Assembly (NCBI GenBank): GCA_030432695.1
Contig: JAUILN010000003.1
Location: forward strand, 620,001-684,000
Direction: 5' to 3'
DNA length: 64,000 nucleotides
Source of the DNA: a bacterium
GTDB lineage: Bacteria > Planctomycetota > UBA1135 > UBA2386
Position 1 is the first letter of the stretch. Every line of letters starts with the position of its first letter. The position numbers were made by a program, and so were the translations under genes. The notes beneath the pieces were generated by a model. It was given only the letters and a program-made list of their open reading frames with translations. It was not told where the DNA came from and did no database searches. Below, piece after piece: positions 34,864-43,839 of this stretch.

Positions 34864-35050
34864 GGGGCTGACCGCTGGCGGGTCGGACCGGTATCGAGCC
34901 GGACCTGAGGGCTCCGTTGGAGACTCCGCCGGCCGTCCACGCCAGGCCGCCCGCATGGGCCACGAGAATCCCGGGCAGTTTCCGGCTTCCTGGGACCCTC
35001 CTTCTTCCTGACCTCTCGGGGCACGACCCTGCTACCCAGAGGAAAGCCTG

Positions 35051-37480
35051 ATGTCCATTCGTTCGTCCACCGCCTTCGCATTGGTCTGCGGTCTGGTTGC
35101 CGGCGGCAGCTTGCGTTCGCAGACCGGATTCACCTGGACGGAGGCCGGCCCGAACGCCGGCATCTGGACGGAGCCGCCCTGGAGCACGATGAAGTACTGC
35201 GAGGGTGTCGCCGTCGGCCCGTTGGCCGTCGACATCGGCGGTGCGCTGATCCGCAACGGTGCCGGGGCCTCGGCTTCGGTCCCGCCCGGGGTCATCCTGC
35301 AGCCTGGCGAGATCGTCGTCTTCGGCCAGACCACCGAGTCGATCTTCCGAACCTGGTGGCCGCGGATGCCCCGGTCGACGCGCTACGTGCAGATTGCATC
35401 GCTACCGCGGAACGACGGCACGCTGCGGCTGGAGCGGGGCGGTGCGCTCATCGACCTCGCGGAGTCCGGACCACCGGCGGACAATGCGCCCTGGGTCTCG
35501 CGGACGATCGAGCCGTGCCGGGTGGATCCACGGGCCAACGATCCGATCGCGCACTGGGACGACTCGCGGATCCAAGACGGGTGGAGCTTCCCGTCCACGC
35601 TGCTCCAGGCGGTCGGGTCGCCGGGAGCGCTTCCGCTGTGCAGCGGGGAGGACGGGCGCTCCACCTTCTCCCTCTGCCTTCAGGACGAACCGGCCGCGGG
35701 GCCCGGCGAGTACAACGGCGTCGCGTACGTGAACGGTGAGATCTTCGTGACTCGTACGGCGCTCACACCGGGCACCCCGCATCAGGTCCTGGTCTTCGGC
35801 CGGGACGGCCGCTACCTCCGGACCTTCGACCAGCTTCCTTCCACCGCGGCGTCGGCCTGGGGTTGGCGCGACGGTGCATCCGACGGTCACTACCTTCTGT
35901 TCGGCCGGCCGGGCGGAGTCGACGTCGTCGATTCCAGTGGCGCGCGGCAGACCACGCTGCGGGCTGCGAACGGACTGCGCACCGTCCCCACTCCGATCGC
36001 GTCGGCGTGGCCGATCGGAAACTACCGGGCTGTGGCCTTCGACCCGACCGGGAACGGCGGGGAAGGCAGCATCTTCGTGGCCGATCTCGGGCCGACGGTG
36101 TTCGAGGTCCCCCTCAACGGCCACATCGGTTCGCCCCCACACGTGGCCTACCCGCTGCGCGATCGGCGGGTCGCCTCGCTCGTCCGCGACCCAGTGGCCG
36201 GGACTCTCTGGATTGGATTCGTCGGCGAACCCGACGTCCTCGAATTCCGCATCGACCGGTCCTCGCCGCAGGGGCGACTCCTGCCTACCGGCGACCGGAT
36301 CGCCCACGGCGACAGCGAGCTCGTTCCCGCCGGTCTCGACCATGCGCCGGGAGGACTCGACGGCCGCGACTGCGGGCACGACCTGCTGGTGCTCGAACAG
36401 GGCGTCGGCTACGCGAAACCGGACTGTCTCCGCAGTCGCCGTCTGCACCTCTGGGATGGTTTCAGGAGGGCTTTCGAAGCCGAGTTGCAGGTGGGCGTGA
36501 ATGGGGTCTTCGACTCGCCGATCGCGGTCGTCTCGCCGTTCGACCAAACCCTGGCCTGGAACCTCGACGTCCCGGGCCTGAACTACGTCTTGCTGATCGA
36601 CGCCGTCGGAGCGCCGCTTCGCGCGCCGGGCCCGATCGGACCGTTCAAGTCGCTCTGGGAACTCATCCTCGATTCACCGCTCGCCAATCCTGCCAGCCGG
36701 ACCATCGAATTCGGTGTGCTCACCTCGGGCGTTCCGACCACGGTCCCGGTCTCTGCACTGGCGGGAATCCCACTCGGGACCCGACTGCGCTCGCAGGCGG
36801 TCTACATCGAACCGCGGGTCCAGAACAACGGCTGCGGACTGCTCAACCCGTTCGCCGTGACAAACCCGACCGTGCACGATTGGCAGCGCCTGCCATACGG
36901 AATCGAGGTCGTCACTGCGGGACTGGACACGTTCAACGCGGACTCGGGCTCCGGTCTGTTCTCGGTAGCCACGCTGCCGGAGTTCGGTGGCAGCTCGATC
37001 CTGTCGATGACCATGGAGCTGGCCGGGAACCTCGTGTTCGACACAGACGAACGAAACATGGCCGGCGAGTTCTGGAACGGCAATGCCACTGCGTGCTCGG
37101 CGGGCAACACCTACCGCAATCGCAGCGACTCCTCGGTCGGCCTGGACTACGCGCACGCCTGGAACAACCTGTCGAGCCTTTGTGCAGGAACCAGGCAGAA
37201 CGCCGGTTGTGAGGCCTGGCGCCCCATCGGTTCCACGGGACTCCATGCTTTCGGTGCGTTGACCTGGCGGTTCATCCCGGGCCAGTTCCGGGCCGGCAAG
37301 ACCTTCGAGTTCGACTGTGACGTCGACGCCTTCAACGACCCGAACCACCCGCGGGTCGGAGGGGCCGATCTCGAAGGCACGCAGGTGACCTTCGAGATCG
37401 ACGTCGGTGGCGGGCAGATCGAGTATGTCACCGGCTACCTGCTGCGAGTGGGGCCCGTTACTTCTCGCGCCCGCTTCTGA
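35051..37480 (+). CDS. Secreted protein with lamin-tail-like N-terminal domain
   Basis: The 809-residue protein begins with a signal peptide (MSIRSSTAFALVCGLVAGGS) behind an AGAGGAAA ribosome-binding sequence at 35038-35045. Residues about 30-200 resemble a lamin-tail-like domain: AVDIGGALIRNGAG, VILQPGEIVVFGQ, NDGTLRLERGGALIDLAES and the closing VGSPGAL. Residues about 220-480 have propeller-like blades (NGEIFVTRTAL, VLVFGRDGRYLRTFDQLP). The C-terminal part has cysteine pairs (CSAGNTYRNRSD, SLCAGTRQNAGCEAW). The assignments are tentative and no function can be given. It is convergent with the kinase gene, 9 bases away. Confidence 0.65.
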   Translation: MSIRSSTAFALVCGLVAGGSLRSQTGFTWTEAGPNAGIWTEPPWSTMKYCEGVAVGPLAVDIGGALIRNGAGASASVPPGVILQPGEIVVFGQTTESIFRTWWPRMPRSTRYVQIASLPRNDGTLRLERGGALIDLAESGPPADNAPWVSRTIEPCRVDPRANDPIAHWDDSRIQDGWSFPSTLLQAVGSPGALPLCSGEDGRSTFSLCLQDEPAAGPGEYNGVAYVNGEIFVTRTALTPGTPHQVLVFGRDGRYLRTFDQLPSTAASAWGWRDGASDGHYLLFGRPGGVDVVDSSGARQTTLRAANGLRTVPTPIASAWPIGNYRAVAFDPTGNGGEGSIFVADLGPTVFEVPLNGHIGSPPHVAYPLRDRRVASLVRDPVAGTLWIGFVGEPDVLEFRIDRSSPQGRLLPTGDRIAHGDSELVPAGLDHAPGGLDGRDCGHDLLVLEQGVGYAKPDCLRSRRLHLWDGFRRAFEAELQVGVNGVFDSPIAVVSPFDQTLAWNLDVPGLNYVLLIDAVGAPLRAPGPIGPFKSLWELILDSPLANPASRTIEFGVLTSGVPTTVPVSALAGIPLGTRLRSQAVYIEPRVQNNGCGLLNPFAVTNPTVHDWQRLPYGIEVVTAGLDTFNADSGSGLFSVATLPEFGGSSILSMTMELAGNLVFDTDERNMAGEFWNGNATACSAGNTYRNRSDSSVGLDYAHAWNNLSSLCAGTRQNAGCEAWRPIGSTGLHAFGALTWRFIPGQFRAGKTFEFDCDVDAFNDPNHPRVGGADLEGTQVTFEIDVGGGQIEYVTGYLLRVGPVTSRARF

Positions 37481-37489
37481 TGGTGTGCC

Positions 37490-40400
37490 TCAATCGACTT
37501 CGCGTGGCTCGGCGACGACGCGGAAGCCGACCGTGTCGTAGCCGAGGTCGGGCTCGTTGCCCATCTGGTGTCCGGTCCAGAACATCAGTGGGGCGCCCTG
37601 GGCGTACGAGCCTCCGATCACCGTCATCTGTGCCGTGCCGTGGTACGAGCTGTCCAACCACTCGTGCACGCTGCCGGCCATGTCGAAGCAGCCGAGCGCG
37701 GATTCGTCCGTCGGATAGCTGAGCACGGGCTCGAGGCAATAGTCAGGTCGCGACTTCACCGAGCTGGTCCAGAGGGGCAAGAATCGGTCGCCGAACACGA
37801 ACAGGCCGGGCGAGTCTCCGAACTGGGTCCAGTCCCTGAACTTCGGCAGTCGGAACTTGAACGGCTTGCCACGCTGCCGGGCCCGTTCACTCAGCCACTC
37901 GGTGTAGGCACGCGCGTCGATCCAGGATACGCCGACCACCGGTAGTCGGCCGTCGAGGCCGTCGGGAAGGTGGAATCTGCCATCGGATCCGCGGCTCCAG
38001 AGCGGCTCCGTCTCGCCCTTCGACTCCAATCGCGGCACGAACGGCATCTCGGCTGGGGCACGACCAATGGCCGCCAGGGTCTCGTCGGCATTGAGGAACC
38101 TGAGGTACTCGATGCACGTGACCTCGTGATCCCCCATCCAGAGCGGGGTCCCACGGCTACCGCCGAGCGTGCGGCTGATCAGTGCGAAGTCCGGACCGGG
38201 GGACTCGATGATGTCGGGGAGACGAATCTCGACCCCCGGATCGCCCGGCCTGTTCGAGATCAGTTGGCGCAGGAGGGGGCCATCATCTGGTCGGTACACG
38301 ACGAGATACTTTCCCGCGGAGAGGTCCGGCAGTTCGCAGGGAGTGCGACCGATGACCGCCGCGGGTGTGAGTTCCAAGGGCTGCGCCGTCGCCCGGACGT
38401 GCAGGCCGGAGGGCAACGTCATGCGACGGCGGCCCTTGTCGGTCACCACCAGGGCTTCGCTGCCACCGCGCGCGGCCAGGTCGGCCGCGCCGAGGATCTC
38501 GATCCCGGCATCGTCGCTCATGACGCGACGCCGAGTGATCGAGCCTTCGGAGTCTACGAGTTCGAATTGGTGCAGCTGCCGGGGTGCGCGGCCATCAAGC
38601 GCTGCCGCGACGTCGAACGACTCCCTGATCGTCCGCCCGTCGATGCGGGCGAGGCGCCAGGTTCGCGACTCTTCGTCGACGGCGAACACCGTGTCTTCGA
38701 TCGAGTGGCCCGCGAGTTCGAGGACCAGGTCGCCTTCCCGCAACGGCGGGAGCGGTCGAGTGACCCGGAGCACGAGGCTCCCCGGCTCGACCAGCAACTG
38801 ATCCGGATCCACGCCAACCGGTGTGGGCGCGAGCCGCCCATCGGCGGTGCTCTGGTAGCGGAATACGAAGACCTCGGTGCCTTCGGGACTCGACTGAAAC
38901 GTCAAGGGACACCGATTCTCGAGTTCGGCTACCAGGTGCCCTCCATCGTCCCACTCGCGAACCGCTGCGGCGAGTTGGTCCATGCGTTGCGCGGCTACAA
39001 GGCGTGTGTCGACGTCTTCCGCGTCGACGTGTCGTTCCGATTCTTCCCTCCACAGTTCGAGGGCGAATTCCGCTCTCAGTCGCCGACCCCGCGTGACGAT
39101 GGCAGATGTCGGTTCGAGACGGCACGCGGCGTCGATGGCGGCGACGATCGAGTTCCGTTGAGCGTGTCGCTCGACCTCTCGGCTGGCCACGCGCAGACCC
39201 TGGCGGTGCAGGTCGAGCAAACTCGTTCGGTCCGGTTCGTGTCGCCGGGTCGACTGGACCATCCGCTGCCGATAGGAGTTGGCCAACTCGACGTCCTGGC
39301 CCCAGCTGGCACGGTAGTCCTCGAGTGCGGCTTCGGCCTGGTCGAGCAGGGACGCGGCCTCGTTCCGACGAGCTGTTCCAGCATACTTCCCGGTGATCCA
39401 CGCGGTGGCGGGGATGCCGACCGCGAGTGCGAGGGCGATCGCTGTCGCCAGCGTGCGCACGGGCCGTCGACGGAGCATGGCCTCGAACCGCAGACGCGCT
39501 CCGAGCGGCCGTGCATCGGGCAGACCCGCGCGCGTCGCGGCGCGAAGCTCGTTCGCGAACTCGCGGGCGGACGCGTGGCGGTGTTCGGGGTCGCGGGCCA
39601 TCGCCCGCAAGACGACGACCTCGACCTCGGGGTTCAGCTCGGGCCGGAGCCGGATCAGTCGCTCGGGATTGCCGTCCAGGATCTGGTGGAACAACTGCTC
39701 CGGGCTGCCGGGACGGAACGGCGGCTGTCCGGCGAGGCACTCGTACAGCGTGACCCCGAGCGAGTAGATGTCGCTGCGCACCGTGGGACGCTCGCCGCGG
39801 ACCTGCTCGGGTGAGGCGTAGAGCGGGGAGCCGTGGAATTCGCCGGTTCGGCTCAGCGGCTCGGCCTCGGGGTCGTAGGCCAGGCCGAAGTCGAGGAGCA
39901 TCGCGCGCCCGTCGCCGGTGATGCGGATGTTGGACGGCTTCAGATCGCGGTGGATGACGCCGTGGTCGTGTGCGCATTGCAGGGCCTCCGCGATCTGGCG
40001 GACCCAGCGGATGCAGTCCCGCTCCCATTCGGGATCGTGGGAGGCTTCGCGGATGCATTGGTCGAGTCCGTGCCCTTCTACGTGTTCCATCGCGAGGAAC
40101 TGCATACCCTCGTGTTCGCCGCAGGCATGCAGCGTGACGATGTGCGGATGGCGTAGACGCGCGACCGCCCGGGCCTCACGGCGGAAGCGCTCGCGGGCCC
40201 TGCTGGTGAAGGCCACCGCGCCGTGCAGCAGCTTGAGCGCCACTTCCCGGTCGAGGCTCTTCTGGCGGGCCAGGTAGACCGTCCCCATGCCGCCGGAACC
40301 GATCTCGCGGATGAGGTCGTAGTCCTCGAAGGAGCGCGGACGGTCGGTCGCGTCGATGCCCTCGTCCTGAGCGTCGCCCGTGGCAGGCTCCTCTCCGGCG

Positions 40401-40588
40401 AAGACGTCGCGCGCCAGCGACACGATCGACGTGATGTGCGGGCCGAGCTCGGGCAAGTCCCGACGCACGCCGTCGACGTCGAGGGTCTCGCCCCGTTGCA
40501 GGCGCTCGAGGAAGCGATCCAGGAGCTCGGCGAGGCGTGGATCCTCCGGCGTTCCTGGGGAGATCGGGCGTTCTGGTTCAGTCCCCAT
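37490..40588 (-). CDS. Membrane Ser/Thr protein kinase with C-terminal formylglycine-enzyme (SUMF1)-like domain
   Basis: The product is 1032 residues. The kinase domain (about 90-365) has IREIGSGGMGTVYLARQ, VALKLL (Lys119), HRDLKPSN (213-220) and DFG (233-235), so it should be active. A transmembrane helix follows at about 392-412 (TLATAIALALAVGIPATAWI). A long linker contains a PDZ-like stretch (REGDLVLELAGHSIEDTVFA), and a SUMF1/FGE-sulfatase fold covers about 830-1032 (PVVGVSWIDARAYTEWLSER, FDMAGSVHEWLDSS, VIGGSYAQ, TVGFRVV). Active-site cysteines of true formylglycine enzymes are not evident, so this may be a sensing or binding module. Its 5' end overlaps the ECF sigma gene by 11 bases. 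Confidence 0.9.
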   Translation of the reverse strand: MGTEPERPISPGTPEDPRLAELLDRFLERLQRGETLDVDGVRRDLPELGPHITSIVSLARDVFAGEEPATGDAQDEGIDATDRPRSFEDYDLIREIGSGGMGTVYLARQKSLDREVALKLLHGAVAFTSRARERFRREARAVARLRHPHIVTLHACGEHEGMQFLAMEHVEGHGLDQCIREASHDPEWERDCIRWVRQIAEALQCAHDHGVIHRDLKPSNIRITGDGRAMLLDFGLAYDPEAEPLSRTGEFHGSPLYASPEQVRGERPTVRSDIYSLGVTLYECLAGQPPFRPGSPEQLFHQILDGNPERLIRLRPELNPEVEVVVLRAMARDPEHRHASAREFANELRAATRAGLPDARPLGARLRFEAMLRRRPVRTLATAIALALAVGIPATAWITGKYAGTARRNEAASLLDQAEAALEDYRASWGQDVELANSYRQRMVQSTRRHEPDRTSLLDLHRQGLRVASREVERHAQRNSIVAAIDAACRLEPTSAIVTRGRRLRAEFALELWREESERHVDAEDVDTRLVAAQRMDQLAAAVREWDDGGHLVAELENRCPLTFQSSPEGTEVFVFRYQSTADGRLAPTPVGVDPDQLLVEPGSLVLRVTRPLPPLREGDLVLELAGHSIEDTVFAVDEESRTWRLARIDGRTIRESFDVAAALDGRAPRQLHQFELVDSEGSITRRRVMSDDAGIEILGAADLAARGGSEALVVTDKGRRRMTLPSGLHVRATAQPLELTPAAVIGRTPCELPDLSAGKYLVVYRPDDGPLLRQLISNRPGDPGVEIRLPDIIESPGPDFALISRTLGGSRGTPLWMGDHEVTCIEYLRFLNADETLAAIGRAPAEMPFVPRLESKGETEPLWSRGSDGRFHLPDGLDGRLPVVGVSWIDARAYTEWLSERARQRGKPFKFRLPKFRDWTQFGDSPGLFVFGDRFLPLWTSSVKSRPDYCLEPVLSYPTDESALGCFDMAGSVHEWLDSSYHGTAQMTVIGGSYAQGAPLMFWTGHQMGNEPDLGYDTVGFRVVAEPREVD

Positions 40589-41228
40589 ACTCGCTGCCTC
40601 CCCGCGCCTCGAGGAACCGCGTCTCGACGCAGCCCAGGTCGATCAGCTCGCGACGGTAGAGCAGCGCTCCCGCGAGAAATCGCTCCTTGGCGGTGGAGAG
40701 GCCGATGCCGAGGCGCAACGCGACCTCACGCATCGGTAGTTCCTCCAACAGTCGGAGTCGCACGACCTCCGAGTAGCGTTCCGGCAGCGCGTCGATCGCG
40801 CTGCGGATGCGTCGCGCGCGTTCGTCGAACCAGGCCATCCTGCTCGGTGTGGTGGTGGCCGCGGGCATCGGGATCTCTCCGGGTCGGGACGCATTCGGAT
40901 CGCCGGGATCGAGGCTCATCGGCTTCACACCTCCACCTCGGCGCAGCGCGGACTCGTGGTCGGCGAGGTTTCGGATCCGGTTCCTGGCGATCCCGAGTAG
41001 CCAGCTCCGGAACGCCCTCCGGTCGGTCCAGCGGTGTTGTCTGCGGTCGCGCCAAGCCATCCAGAGGGTCTCCTGCCAGACGTCCTCTGGGCCCATGCGG
41101 GATCGAAGGTCGGGCCCCATCCACGACTCGATGGTCACGAGCAGGCTCGGGACGCCGAGTTCCTGGATCCGTCGCGGCCAGGCCAGGTCGTCGAGTTGCG
41201 GCTCGTCTGGGTCTGGTGTTCCGGTCAT
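40578..41228 (-). CDS. ECF-type RNA polymerase sigma factor
   Basis: The 216-residue protein has region 2 (MGPEDVWQETLWMAWRDRRQ, AFRSWLLGIARNRIRNLADH) and region 4 (LPERYSEVVRLRLLEELPMR, GIGLSTAKERFLAGALLYRR). It is preceded by a good ribosome-binding site (GGAGGAG, reverse strand, about 41233-41240). It overlaps the downstream kinase gene, an arrangement typical of planctomycete ECF groups in which a Ser/Thr kinase replaces the anti-sigma factor. By analogy the kinase should control this sigma factor by phosphorylation. The target promoters are unknown; the divergent secreted-protein gene at 41338 is a candidate. Confidence 0.9.
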   Translation of the reverse strand: MTGTPDPDEPQLDDLAWPRRIQELGVPSLLVTIESWMGPDLRSRMGPEDVWQETLWMAWRDRRQHRWTDRRAFRSWLLGIARNRIRNLADHESALRRGGGVKPMSLDPGDPNASRPGEIPMPAATTTPSRMAWFDERARRIRSAIDALPERYSEVVRLRLLEELPMREVALRLGIGLSTAKERFLAGALLYRRELIDLGCVETRFLEARGGSEYGD

Positions 41229-41337
41229 CGGGGGCTCCTCCGCTCTCGATCTCGCACGAGGCTAAGCGTTGGGAGCCGGCTCGGAAAACTCCCATCCGAA
41301 TCCGGCCATCCGCAGTGTCCCTGCTTCCCGAGACGGC

Positions 41338-42405
41338 ATGACCGATGTCCACAGGGCCCTCTCGTTCCGATCGCGCACCTCACGCGCCGGGCTGTTCGCC
41401 GTTTCGCCGCTGCTGTTGGCCGGACTTGCTGCGACTCAGACCACATTTCAGGATGGCACCTTCGACCGCTCGGACTGGACCGGGGCGACTCCGTGCTCCG
41501 CCAGCCAGGGGACCGCGCTCGTCGACCAGCGAGACGGATTCCCGGCAGGCAACGATTACCTCTGGGTCAGCCACCTCCACAATCCGGCCACGTCGTCGGG
41601 TCCGACCCAGCTCGCCACCGTGGTGACTTGGCCGTCCTTCCGCTACGCGCCCGCGATCCAAGGCGGACTCGAAGCGGTGGACGTTCGCTTCGATGCTCGG
41701 CTCGTCAGTCCCAACCCGGGGCCGGGGCCGGACAACCTCGTGGTCGCTCCGGTCGTCGAGCAGGGAGGTGTGCTGTATCTCGGAAGTGCGCTGCGGTCGA
41801 CCCAGATCCCGGCGTGGAGCGTGTACCTCTTCTCCGACCTCCGTGCAGGTTCGTTCAGCCGCTACACCCCCTGCAACGGACCGGGCAGCGGGCGGCCGGA
41901 CTTCTCCTGCAGCGGTGCGCCGCTGGTCTTCGGTCTGCTTTTCGCGAGCACGCACACCGGTTCGGAGATCACGGGAGGAGAAGCGGGCGTCGACCAGCTC
42001 ACGGTGAACTTCCGGACCGGAGTCGGCAGCTTCCGCAATTACGGCTCTGGCTGCGGACCGGGTGGATCCCCGTTGTCCTTCGCGGCGCCGCTCGGAGCGC
42101 CGACCTGCGGGCAAACGACGCAGCTCGAACTCGATGTCGTGCCGGCCAGCACCACATCCCAGTCCGCCGTGATGATGCTCGGCCTGCCGCGCAATCCGCC
42201 CTTCGACCTGTCGATCCTCGGTCTGCGGAACTGCTCTTGGTACGTCGACGGCCTCGACGTGGTCTACGCGGTCGGCGCGGGCCGCAACCTGCTGACCCTC
42301 TCGGTTCCGACCGGGATCAACGGGTTGGTGGTGGATGCGCAGGTCCTGACGGTGGGTAGCTACGGCTACGCGACGTCGCCTGCGGCGCGGATGACCATCT
42401 ACTGA
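41338..42405 (+). CDS. Secreted jelly-roll-like protein with C-terminal YGxGC module
   Basis: The product is 355 residues from the ATG at 41338. The N-terminus has basic residues then SRAGLFAVSPLLLAGLAATQ, a signal peptide. Residues about 40-220 look like a concanavalin-type beta-sandwich (FQDGTFDRSDWTGATPC, GGLEAVDVRFDARLVSP, QIPAWSVYLFSDLRAGSF). Residues about 232-355 are a YGxGC module beginning RNYGSGCGPGGSPLSF, with LDVVPASTTSQSAVMMLGLP and NCSWYVDGLDVVYAVG. It is divergent from the ECF sigma gene across 109 bases and may belong to its regulon (inference). Confidence 0.75.
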   Translation: MTDVHRALSFRSRTSRAGLFAVSPLLLAGLAATQTTFQDGTFDRSDWTGATPCSASQGTALVDQRDGFPAGNDYLWVSHLHNPATSSGPTQLATVVTWPSFRYAPAIQGGLEAVDVRFDARLVSPNPGPGPDNLVVAPVVEQGGVLYLGSALRSTQIPAWSVYLFSDLRAGSFSRYTPCNGPGSGRPDFSCSGAPLVFGLLFASTHTGSEITGGEAGVDQLTVNFRTGVGSFRNYGSGCGPGGSPLSFAAPLGAPTCGQTTQLELDVVPASTTSQSAVMMLGLPRNPPFDLSILGLRNCSWYVDGLDVVYAVGAGRNLLTLSVPTGINGLVVDAQVLTVGSYGYATSPAARMTIY

Positions 42406-42424
42406 GGCGTGCAGGAGGACCGTG

Positions 42425-43807
42425 ATGAAGGCTCTACTTCTCGGCGTCGCCCTGCCGCTTGCATGGATCGCATCCCTGCCGACCCAGGCTCCCGCGGAGG
42501 CATCGGCGTCGCGGGTCGAGTGGTCGCCGCCCGAGGGAATGCGCGGCCGCTTCCTCGGTCTCGTTCCCGAAGCGGACGGGGGCTTCCTCGATTCGGTGAC
42601 TGCACAGGATCGCGGCATGGTCCGGTTCGACGGCCTGTGGCTGGGGCCGCGCGAGGCCCGCAAGATCCCTGGCTGGGTCCGCCAGGCCTCACGCATCCAG
42701 GATTGGGACGATGCCTGGAAGACCGCCACGCGTCACTACCGGATCGAGTCCGACCTGCCGCGCCATCGCATCGAACTGGAGATCGGTCCGTTCCTCGACG
42801 AGTTGTACCGGACCTACGTCCGGATCTTCGACGAGCGGTTCGGTCGCAAGGGCAAGGGCGCGAACAAGAAGGAGGTCCGGATCTACCGCGACTTCGAGGA
42901 ATACGCGCGGCTCGAGCCCGAGTCCGACGGTTCACCGCGGCCGCGTGGCAATCCGGCGTTCATCCTGGATGGCGAGTTGCTGGTGGTGTTCTGGGACGAT
43001 GCCGATCCCGACTCGTTCTTCTCCAGCGTCTGTCACGAGGCCGCTCATCAGTTCATGTCGGGCCTCTACCCGGGGGCCGAGCTTCCGGTCTGGCTCGACG
43101 AAGGGATCGCCTGCTACTTCGAATCTTGCCGTTGGTCCCGCTCGCGTCAGACGCTGGAGTTCGGCGAGGAGATCCCTCCCGAGCGCCTGGAATGTGCAAG
43201 GTCGATCCTTGCCGACGTCGAGGAGGCCGACGTGAGCGATGCCGAGCTGGCTCGTCGTCTGTTCCTCGGCGTCGATCGCAACGCGTTCGATGCGGGTCAC
43301 TACGCGCTGGCGACCACTTTCGTGCATCACCTCGTCGCCAAGTACCCGGGGAAGAAGGGGAGTGACCTATTCGGCTCCTTCCTGAAGGAGTCGAATGGCT
43401 CTGGGGTGAAGCCGGTCGAAGAGGTCTGGGAGGAGGCGACCCGGATTCCGTTCGCCGAGGCGGCCGAGGGATGGCGCGCGCACGTTTTCGATGCGCAGGT
43501 AGGAACGGTCGGCGAGTGGTGCTTCCTCGCCGAGCCGTCGGCGTCGGCTCGGGAGCTGGGCTTTCGCAAGCACGACCGTGTGCTCTCGGTGGCGGGCGTC
43601 GAGGTCTTCGACGCCGAGCACTTCGACTGCCGTTGGGCTGGGCGTGACCCGGAGCAGCCGATCGAAGTCGTGGTCGTCCGCGCATCCCTAGACCTGGACG
43701 CTCCCGAGGGCGCGGAGGCCATCGTGTCGATCGCAGTTCCCAGGGGAGCGATCTGCCCGCTGCGGGTGGAGGAAGTCGCCACGCGATCCTTCTTCCTCAT
43801 CGATTGA
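42425..43807 (+). CDS. Secreted HExxH metallopeptidase (DUF1570-like) with PDZ-like tail
   Basis: The 460-residue protein is preceded by AGGAGG (42413-42418), six bases before the ATG. The signal peptide is MKALLLGVALPLAWIASLPT. A gluzincin-type zinc site reads SVCHEAAHQFMSGLYPG (His204, Glu205, His208), followed by PVWLDEGIACYFESCRW supplying the third ligand glutamate. Residues about 375-450 look like a PDZ domain (ELGFRKHDRVLSVAGVEVF). The same arrangement is seen in planctomycete DUF1570 proteins. Protease activity is expected from the motif but unproven. It shares an apparent operon with the genes on either side (gaps of 19 and 32 bases). Confidence 0.8.
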   Translation: MKALLLGVALPLAWIASLPTQAPAEASASRVEWSPPEGMRGRFLGLVPEADGGFLDSVTAQDRGMVRFDGLWLGPREARKIPGWVRQASRIQDWDDAWKTATRHYRIESDLPRHRIELEIGPFLDELYRTYVRIFDERFGRKGKGANKKEVRIYRDFEEYARLEPESDGSPRPRGNPAFILDGELLVVFWDDADPDSFFSSVCHEAAHQFMSGLYPGAELPVWLDEGIACYFESCRWSRSRQTLEFGEEIPPERLECARSILADVEEADVSDAELARRLFLGVDRNAFDAGHYALATTFVHHLVAKYPGKKGSDLFGSFLKESNGSGVKPVEEVWEEATRIPFAEAAEGWRAHVFDAQVGTVGEWCFLAEPSASARELGFRKHDRVLSVAGVEVFDAEHFDCRWAGRDPEQPIEVVVVRASLDLDAPEGAEAIVSIAVPRGAICPLRVEEVATRSFFLID

Positions 43808-43839
43808 ACGAACCGTTGCCCCGCCCGGAGGAGAGACCG

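Noticed and set aside
37481..37489. Rho-independent terminator between the convergent genes
   Set aside because: Only nine bases separate the stops, and no stem-loop with a T-tract is present there or in the neighbouring 3' ends.
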